64,000 nucleotides of DNA from Edaphochlamys debaryana. Lineage: Eukaryota > Chlorophyta > Chlorophyceae > Chlamydomonadales. The notes beneath the pieces are model-generated. The model saw only the letters and a list, made by a program, of their open reading frames with translations, ran no database searches and had not been told where the DNA came from. Where the stretch lies: contig JAEHOE010000010.1 of the NCBI GenBank assembly GCA_016858145.1, positions 806,001 to 870,000 of the forward strand, read 5' to 3'. This document shows positions 56,180 to 64,000 of the stretch, one piece after another. A program made the position numbers and the translations under genes. Numbering within the stretch: the first letter of the stretch is position 1; each line of letters opens with the position of its first letter.

Positions 56180-57587
56180 TGGGGCGAGGGAGAGGATAGG
56201 ACCAAGGCTCTGACGGCGGGACCTTGCTTGGGGAAGCGTGGGGTCCGTCACAGGGGCAGAGACAGACCCCCCACTGCACAGCACCCCCCAGGGCCCCCAG
56301 ACAGCGCCGTCGACGGTAGCAAGGTTTGAAACGTCAAATTGTATGGGGCCAGGACCCGAGCGACAGCACGCGCCGCGCAATGGACATTGCGGATGTGCAC
56401 AACTTACGGGCAGCGCGGGCTGGCTGCTATGGCTATACGTCCGAGTTACTTTGCTTGCTCCACAGCCCATTCTGCGCGGCGTTCACAGCCGGGAAGGCTA
56501 GGAATGGAACGCGCGGCATCCGCACTCCACCACGCCCGTCATCGAATACAAGCCTTAGAAGCTATGCTGGATCAAGAGCACGCCACTGACAGGCTTTCAA
56601 GGAGCACAAAACTGCCTGTGCGGGCTTTCCAAGTGCATCGAGGCGGTGTGTGTAAACCCGCGGCGTGCGTCGACTGCTCGGTAGTTGAGCCTAACTGCAA
56701 ACTATGCACGCGCGCGGCAGAGCGTCCGTCGTGTGCACGCGTCCAGACACGTTTGGGTATGCGCCTTACGTGTTCCTCCCCCTTTCCCCTCCCGCCCCCC
56801 CTCTCGCGTTTTGGCAAGGTTACGGAAGTCCCCCCCCCCAATTCCCTCTTCCTTTGCGATGCACGTTTCTAGTACATCACAAGAAAGAGAGAAGGTTACA
56901 CAGGCTGACGCCTACACAGGCTGAAGCCTTTACCATCGTTGGAGCGTGTCATCATTTCCCTGTGTACAAGGGGACAACCTGTGCCATGTGCCGTGCTGGG
57001 CCGCACGCCGGTTGCGAGGCGAGATAAAGTTCCGGCGCTACAAACAGCAAGTCGGGTACATCATTGTGAGCTCGAACGCACGAACACTGTGCCCCGCTCC
57101 AGCGACCCACCTCTGACCCACGGTTCACCTCGCCCACCCGCGCTTGGCGCGTCCTGCACCAGTTGCACTACGTGTCCTTCCGTTGTTGCAATTTCCCACA
57201 GCCCGACCCTTGCTGGCTTCAGCTTGCTCAGCTGACCCGGTTGGGGAAAAGCCCGCTCGACAAGAGCCCCCGGACGCCCCGCGCGAGCATTCACGGTTGT
57301 TACTATACTTCATTGCAACAAGCCTTACCAGCCTGCGCAACGACCGTGCGGTTCGGAGCCAGTCAACACCCCAACATACCCAGCACTTTTCACGTTTACA
57401 AGTGCTATGAGCTAGGTTAAAGGCTGTCGCGCATAAGCTGAAAGGATGAGGTGCTGCGCTACCCAAAATGGCATGCGCCGGCCCTTACTTGGAGGCGTCT
57501 GCGCACCCAGTGCTAAGCCATTGAGGCCGCAATAAGACTATACTCAGTCTGGCGGAGTCAGGTTCGAGAGTTACTGCGGGCACCGGC
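56180..57587. promoter_or_regulatory. Divergent host intergenic region
   Basis: About 1.4 kb between the outward-facing STAND and C2/phosphatase genes; the promoters and first untranslated exons of both are expected here. Short C-runs (CCCCCCCC near 56,830) occur. No convincing ORF or RNA gene was found. Confidence 0.4.
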
Positions 57588-60500
57588 ATGGACTCGGATA
57601 ACGAGCAGGCGCTGGTGAGCTTGGGGGGTGGAATTTTACACGTCGCTTCCAGCCCATAAGTACATCGCGCTTGGAAATTGTAGCAGTACGTGTCGGCACG
57701 GCGCTCGGCGTCGGTTTACAAGCAGGCACGCACCGCTCACCCGCGGTGGGCAAGCGTGGGCCCACGAACGTGCGCCTAAGTTGCGCTCCCTCCCCGAGTC
57801 AAACCGCTTACCTGGTTGTGCTGCAGTTGGAGGATGCGATAGCGGTCCTCGACTGCCTGCTGGAGGAGGTGGGCTGCACAGACGCCGTGGAGCTGGCACT
57901 GCCGCCGCCTCCCTCGGCCGGACCAGCCGTAGGGCCTGGTGTACAGAGGCCCCTCACCTCCACGGCCCCAGCACGTGGACCTACAGCAGAAAGCCCTTAC
58001 AGTGGCAACCTATACGGCACTGCCCAGCTGCCGTACAGTGCACCTGAGGGCGGGGGCGCACAAGGCGCACTCGGCCTGGTTGCCCAGCCCGTGGTGCCGT
58101 GCCTTTCCTACACCGCCTCCTCCCCGGCCAGCCCAGCCTCCGGAAGAGGCGGGGCCAACAATGGCAAGCCTACCACTCCTCTGCCCCTAGCGTCCCCTTC
58201 CCTCCCCCCTATGCCCTCCACCTCCGCCGGCCCGGCCATCCCCCTCCCCGGGCTGGGGCCAGGGCCGGCCCCAACAACGAGTCGCGACGGACGTCTCTTC
58301 AGCGCGCCCTCCTCCTACCAGGCTTCCGGGGCATCCCGTGGCTCCCCAAAAGCTATGCACTACCCGGGAGCCTCGATCAGCGTCCCCACAGTGGGTCTAA
58401 GTGGCGCACGGGTCAGCGGGCCGGGAGGCAGCGCAGCCGCGGGCCAGTCGCCCGCGTCGCCGCTGCTGCGGGGCCTACAGCAGGAGTTGGAGGCTGGCGG
58501 TGGAGGCGCTGGTGGGTCCGGCTCGCCATCGTCCCCTAACAGCCCCGGGGGCCGAAGATCAAGCGTCATGATGTACGGCGTCACGGCAGCGCAGGTGCGG
58601 GACTGTGATGTCTTCGGCATGTGGCGGTGCTGGCGGCGTGCCCCGCTGAGCCGCTGAGCCGGGGCGCGCGAGGCGGAATCCACGGCGGGTGGCCCCAACC
58701 AGATGCGTGCCCGGGGCACGGGGCTGGAGTGGGGTGGGGACACTGAAGCTAGGAGAGAGGGCCTGCGGGTCTATTGGACCGTTTGTCTAAGGTTAAGCGG
58801 ACTGAGGGGTGCAAGATTGCTGAGGATGCCCCGACCCACATGCCAACCCTGCTCCGTCCCGCCTGTGGCGCCCCACCCCAGGACGAGAGGCTGGCAAGGG
58901 CGCTGGAGCGGGCGCGGGGCATGGACGCGGTGGGGGCGGCGCGCAAGGCCTCGGGCGCCCTTTCGTCGGGGAGCAACCACGCACTGGTGTGTGGGGATTG
59001 GATGGGAGGAGGAGAGGAGAGGGTTACTCGCGGTTGTGAAGAGCGGTGTGCGGCGTGCAACATGGGGAGGGAGCTTGGGCTGCATGGCGAGGGCGGGCGA
59101 ACGGCGGGTGCTGAGGCGAGGAAGCTCCTGAGCTGGAACCGGAGCCATCTTGGCGCGGCGCCATGCAGTATCTGTCCCCTAGTGTACCCGCATCCTGGCC
59201 CTCACCCCTTTGTCCTCACCAATGCGCCGGCTTTCCCTCTTCTTGGCTCTGCAGAACAGCGAAGGCGGTGTGGCCGGTTTGGCCGGCGCGGGCCCCCGGC
59301 CCTCGCATGATCTAGTCGGCACGCTGGGCCCCGGCCAGGCCTCCTTGGGGCGCAACGGGGGGCAGACAGAGGTGGGCTCGGGGCCGGGGAGGGCAAGGGC
59401 AAACGGGGCACTTGGGAAAGGGTGGGCGAGAGAACGCTAGGCAAGGCACGGGGCCTTGGCGGGACTGACGGCTAGGCGAGGGAGACGAACGGTGGGGGTT
59501 CTGGCCCGCAACGCACGTGGCAACGCAGCCCACATGGGAGCGCTGCTGTAGCGGGAGGGGCATGCCCAAGCCTTGCCATACGCCCTACAAGCGCTTCCAT
59601 GCTGACCGGCCTCGCGGATACGTTGAGCAACATCGGGGATGTCTAAGCGCCGACCCTCCCGCTCGACCCTCTTGCGCCCGACCTGCCCAACGCCCTACCT
59701 TGCTTGCCCATGGACCCATGCGCGTAGGGCCCCTCCCTGGACATTAAGGCCTTGGCAGGGGACAAACCGGGCGGCTCGGCGCTGGGAAACCAGGGCCTCA
59801 TGCTTTGGTAGGCGGAGCGGCATGGGATGCCCTGAAGGGCCTGCGCGGGGCGCCGCTGAGCTAGGGGCTACCTCCACCTCAACCCAGCCCCTCGCACCCC
59901 ACTCCCATTCCTCCCGCGCCCCCTTCCACGCCTTCACGCCGTGTTTCCCCCCGTACCCCAGGGCCGGCAACAAGTCCCGCGTGGAGCGCGCCCGCCTGGC
60001 GGTGCGGCTGCTGGCGGCCACGGGGCTTCGGCGCACGCGCGCAGACGCCCCCATCGACCCCTTCGCGGCGGTCAGCTGCGAGGACATCAAGCACCGGAGC
60101 AAGGCCGTGATGAAGGCGCGTGGTTTGGGCTCGGGGCTGGAGCACGGGGGCGTGGGGCTGCTAGGGGCTGCTCTTGTGCGTGGGGGGGTATGGAGGGCAG
60201 TGGGATGAGTGGTGGCTTCGGGTGGGGGCAGGGGGTCGTGGGTGAGGGCCGGCCGGGGACCGAGGGCCGGCCGGGGGCCGGGGGCCGGGCTGGGAGTTTA
60301 GAGGGCGCTTAAGGAGCATGCGCGATGGATGAGGGCGGGTAGGCCGTCGTGCTTGGGGCCGGGGGAAGTGCCTGGCCAAACCTCCCTCTGCATTGCGCCC
60401 CTCAGTCCAAGGAGCCCTTCTGGGACGAGTTCTTCGTATTCGATGTACGGCAGCCTGCCTTTGCCGTACTAAAGATCAAGGTGTACGACCACCTGAGGTG

Positions 60501-63500
60501 CTGGCGCCCCGGTGAGCGAGCCGCTTCGCCGCTTGCTTCTTCTGCTCTGACTGCTGGGGGAGGGGCGGGCCTAGCCGCACCTCAAACCTTCGCTTACGCA
60601 CCCGTACCGAACCTCCCCTTCCTTGGCTCGCAGCCTTCATGGGCCAGGTCCGCATCCCGGTGAACTCCATCGCCGAGACGCCCGACCACTTCTCGCGCCC
60701 CATGTGGCACCCGCTCACCTCTTGGAACGGCCGCCCGCGCGGGGAGGTGCAGATGCAGCTCTTCTACACGGCGGTGCGTGGGCGTGGGTGGGTGGGATGG
60801 GGGCCATGGCGAGATGGGAGCCATGGCGAGATGGGCCTGAGGGGTAACGGTACCCTGGGCGTAGGCGGGTCGTAGCGCGCAGGGATTGAGGCGGTGCAGG
60901 GGCAGCCTCTGCACGGCGTGGGAAGGGGCACGTGCTGAGGCAGGCCTTGCACCTCTTGGCGATTTCCTGCGAGGGGAGCTTGACCCTCTCGAGGAGAAGC
61001 GGTAGCGCAAGCATGCAGGCGGCATGTACAGCAGTAGTCAAGTATTCAAGCTTGCATGGAGGCGACTTGCGAACCCCCCTTTGTCCCGACCCGCATGCCC
61101 ACTGCAGGAGTGGGTCCGACGGCCACTGCGCGTGCTGGCGGGGACGTGGAACGTGGGCAACGCCGAGCCGCCCCCGGACCTCAGCTCGTGGCTGCAGGTG
61201 TGGGCGGACCGGGGGCACGGGGCGGCTGGGGCTTCCAGACACAAGCTTTGCCTCTGTAACGTTTCGTTCCTGACATCAAACCCCTACCGCCAGCAGCGGC
61301 AGCAGCCGCATTGGCTGATCAATGCGCCCTCTGCCACCTCCCCCTCTCCCTCCCGGTAATCTCTTACCTTCCCTCAGGGTGTGGATGCTCTTCAGCACGA
61401 CCTGGTGGCGATCGGCGTGCAGGTAGGGCGGCGGGGGGAAAGGGGTGGGCAAGGAAGGCCACAGGGACTCAGGGAGGGATGTGTAACAGACCTTCGGAAG
61501 GGGTCCAGGGCGGGAGGATAGGTGGGACAAAGGGAAGTCGCCCTCAAGGGGCAGTCGAGGAGCGGACAGGCTGCGGAGTGAGCCCAACCCAACCGTTCCC
61601 GCAGGAGTGTCTCTACAAGGTCGGCGGGGGCGGCGGCGAAGATGCGGCAGCGCTGGCGGCAGAGGCGGAGGCCCTGGCGTCGGGCGCCGGGGCCCTGGGC
61701 TTCGGCGAGGAGGTGCGTGGGCGGTGAGGGACACGGTATGACAACAAGGGTACTTGCATTCTACATATAAGATATAGATATAACCCTCAAAAAGCCGGCT
61801 TTCCCCAACCACGTGTCACTGGATATTGGACCGTTACCACCTCTAACCCTCGCCCTCACACACGCCCCTGCCCGCCCAACCCAGCCCGCCATCGACGACG
61901 TCCTGTCCGCGGCCCTGGCCCGGCACTACTCCCGGGAGGGCACCTCGTCCCTGGTGGGTGGAGGGGGGGAGCGAGGGGGGAGGGGTGGCGGGTGTGCTGT
62001 ACCAAGCGCGATGCACCGGCCTGCCGTGCCACTTCGCCGCCATGCGGCTACACATGTAATACGGTACACACGAGCAGCCCCTCACATGCTGCTTTCTCCC
62101 CTCCCCCACCGCCCCCCCTCTCGCCCCCCCCCTCAGCACGGCCATGGCGACCGCAGCACAGGCGTCAAGTCCCCCGTGCCCGGCCGGCGGGGTGGCAAGG
62201 CGTACGGCAAGCAGGACAGCACGAGCACACTCCTGGAGGCCCTGGTAAGGTCCCGGCGGGGAGGGGAGAAAGACCACAAACAGAAGTGGGGCTAGCCGCG
62301 ATCTCGTACAGGCCCCATCCTTCCCTTCCCTCCCCCCTCATCCTGCCACCAATCGCCACGCGACCCATCCACCCACCCCGCCTTTTCCGCTCCTGCTCCG
62401 CTCCAGGCCCAGGCCCACGCCCATACCCGCGGCAGCCCCTCCACCGGCGCCCGCTCGCCCCTGCCCCGCACCGGCACCGGCCCCGGCTCCGCCTTCGCCC
62501 GGCCCCCGCCCGACGACAGCGGGGGGACAACCACGGAGCCTGGCAGCCCCCCCGAGCCCGCCAGTGGCGTCACCACGCGCGAGAACAGCACCCTGGTGGT
62601 TGTCACGACGCCCGGGGGGCCCTCGCACCGCGGCAGCGGCCTGGCGCAGGTGCGGAGTGTGCAGCGGCTGTGGCGTGGGACCCAATAGTTCGTCTCGTTG
62701 CACGCACGCCGGCCGCCTTGCTACGCGCTGCTCATCGCTAGCCGCGCGCGCAAGCATGTTGGGCGCTCACGCTTGGGCTCAACCTTCCACTCCTTGCATG
62801 CTGCCTGCCCCACAGGGCCCCGAGGTGTCTGCCTCCTCCGCCTCCAACCCCGCCATGGCACGCACCCGCGGCGGCCGCATGCGGGCGCGAGGCCCGGTCG
62901 CCGCCCCTCCAGGCCAGTCGCAAGGGGGCCCGGGGCAGGGGCAGGGGCCCAGCCACCTGCACCCCGGCGCCAAGCTCGCTGAGGGGGCCCCTGGCGGGCC
63001 GGGGCCCGGCGGCCTCCACCCGGCCGCTTCCGACAGAAAGCCCTCCGGCTCCGGACAAGGTGGGTGCGGTACACTTGGGGGCCTGGGCGTGGGCCTGGGC
63101 CTGGGCCTGGGCCTGGGCCTGGGCCTGGGCCTGGGCCTGGGCCTGGGCCTAGGCAAGGGGCCAGTCGCCGTCCCTGTGCGCCTCACGACTCTGTCTTTGC
63201 CGCCCCCCTTCCCGTCCTCCCTAACCCAACCCGCCCACCGTCCTCGCCAGACTTGAGCCTGCATGGCGGCATCTCCGGGGCGCCCTCGCTCGGCGGCGCC
63301 CTTCTGCCCTCCGTCGCCTCCGGCGCGAACATCTTCCCACCGCCACCGCCCTTCCTGCGCCCCCGGGAGCCCAGTCACACGCAGGGCCACGGGCCCGGCC
63401 CGGGCCCGGGTCCTGGGCCTGGTGTGGGCCTGGGCCCGGGGGCGTACCGGCGGCCGAGCGGTATGGAGGTGGCGGGCCCTGCGGGTGGACGGGGTGCGCC

Positions 63501-63942
63501 CGGCCTGCCCCCGCCCATGCCTTGGGCGCCGACGGTGGTGAGCGGGGCAAAAGGGGGAGGGCAAGGGGGCATAGGGCGGAGACTGGTCAGTGGGCAGGCA
63601 AGGGTGAGAGGCGGGTCCGTTGCAGCCGAGCTTGGTGCCGGTATGCAGGCGTGCTGTAGGGGCGGAGCACTCACGGCGGCCTGCAGCACGGGCCTCCCTC
63701 CACCTACTTTCACCCCTGTCCCCTGTCTCCAGCCCTCGCAACGCCACAGCGGCGGCGCCCCTGGCATCCAGGCCGCGGGCTCTCTGCCCGGGGAGGCCTC
63801 CTTCACTGCCGCCGGCTTCTCGAGGACGGGCACGGGCGCGCCCGCAGCCGGCGGCGGCGGCGTGGGGGGGCAGACCATCAAGAGAGACATGGCCAAGGCC
63901 GGGCGGGGCGAGTTCAAGGAGATGTGGGAGGACCGCATGAAG
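57588..63942 (+). CDS. C2 domain - inositol polyphosphate 5-phosphatase-like protein (host, continues past window)
   Basis: Exons traced: 57588-57614, 57827-58594, 58882-58986, 59255-59371, 59962-60115, 60406-60511, 60634-60773, 61107-61197, 61378-61422, 61605-61712, 61885-61953, 62137-62244, 62407-62649, 62816-63059, 63251-63537, 63733-63942. Start MDSDNEQAL; exon 2 encodes a Ser/Pro-rich region. Exons 5-7 form a C2 domain: LRRTRADAPIDPFAAVSCED, RSKAVMK+SKEPFWDEFFVF, LKIKVYDHL, GQVRIPVNSIAE, RGEVQMQLFYTA. Exons 8-10 begin an IPPc fold: LRVLAGTWNVGNAEPPPDLS, HDLVAIGVQ+ECLYK. Exon 5 uses a GC donor (ATGAAG|GCGCGT). Exons 12-16 are Gly/Pro-rich insertion. The remaining catalytic part should lie beyond 64,000. 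Such enzymes remove the 5-phosphate of phosphoinositides at membranes. Confidence 0.8.
63087..63153. repeat. GGGCCT hexamer array in an intron
   Basis: About eleven tandem CTGGGC units lie in the intron between 63059 and 63251 of the phosphatase-like gene. A shorter relative, CCCAAG repeats, lies at 55,655-55,681 in an intron of the STAND gene. Confidence 0.85.
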
Positions 63943-64000
63943 GTGCGTAGTGCCGTACAGTGTGCCGTACGTACAGGTTGCCGTATGGTACGACTGTGTG

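Noticed and set aside
62779..63747. 322-aa minus frame (Pro/Arg-rich)
   Set aside because: Antisense of exons of the phosphatase-like gene and of its GGGCCT intron repeat.
1..64000. Ribosomal or transfer RNA genes
   Set aside because: No rRNA core or cloverleaf with an anticodon arm was recognised by eye; a covariance search would be needed to exclude a tRNA.

Overview
The window joins two kinds of DNA. Positions 1 to about 38,310 look like a heavily rearranged stretch of an endogenous giant (nucleocytoplasmic large DNA) virus. Recognisable families are a major-capsid C-terminus, a D5-type helicase-primase, family X DNA polymerase, NAD-dependent DNA ligase, a PBCV basic-adaptor protein, two Stealth phosphotransferases, a RING-like protein, a Ser/Thr kinase, a class 3 lipase, a CDP-alcohol phosphatidyltransferase, a beta/gamma-crystallin and fibre proteins with an S74-type chaperone. 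From about 38,320 to the end the DNA is GC-rich and intron-rich and reads as green-algal nuclear genome (Chlamydomonas-like in style; the species is inference).

Layout of the viral part. 1-2,000: a gene tail and a hairpin-bearing minisatellite. 2,005-15,200: zinc-finger, membrane, Stealth and adaptor genes broken up by IS630-like and Fanzor sequences. 15,300-19,800: a decayed second-type Fanzor, a hairpin cluster, a spliced gene with a mobile element inside its intron, and a LAGLIDADG gene. 19,800-24,700: a capsid fragment with a group I intron, a Fanzor copy, a lipase and an IS607-type TnpB/Fanzor2. 24,700-30,500: a helicase-primase cut inside an intein, fused to a fibre gene, fused to the only uninterrupted Fanzor1 ORF (749 aa). 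30,600-38,310: crystallin, polymerase X, ligase, kinase, RING and fibre genes, many truncated.

Main reading. The IS630/Tc1-type (DD34E) transposase and the Fanzor1 nuclease appear to belong to one TA-flanked composite transposon: inverted terminal repeat, transposase, Fanzor, inverted terminal repeat. The two termini match at 24 of 29 positions. No complete copy is present, but two deletion derivatives keep both ends and both TA duplications, and the longest copy keeps the transposase C-terminus directly upstream of the full Fanzor ORF. Two further copies keep only the last 217 and 236 bp of the Fanzor end, the region expected to encode its guide RNA. Nearly every copy abuts a truncated viral gene, and several unrelated gene fragments meet at short junctions, so the viral region looks like a mosaic rather than an intact genome segment.

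Host part. 38,320-42,640 has no supported gene. 42,645 to about 56,180 (minus) is a large many-exon STAND NTPase with a WD40 C-terminus. 57,588 to beyond the window end (plus) is a gene with C2 and inositol-polyphosphate 5-phosphatase segments, for which 16 exons can be traced.
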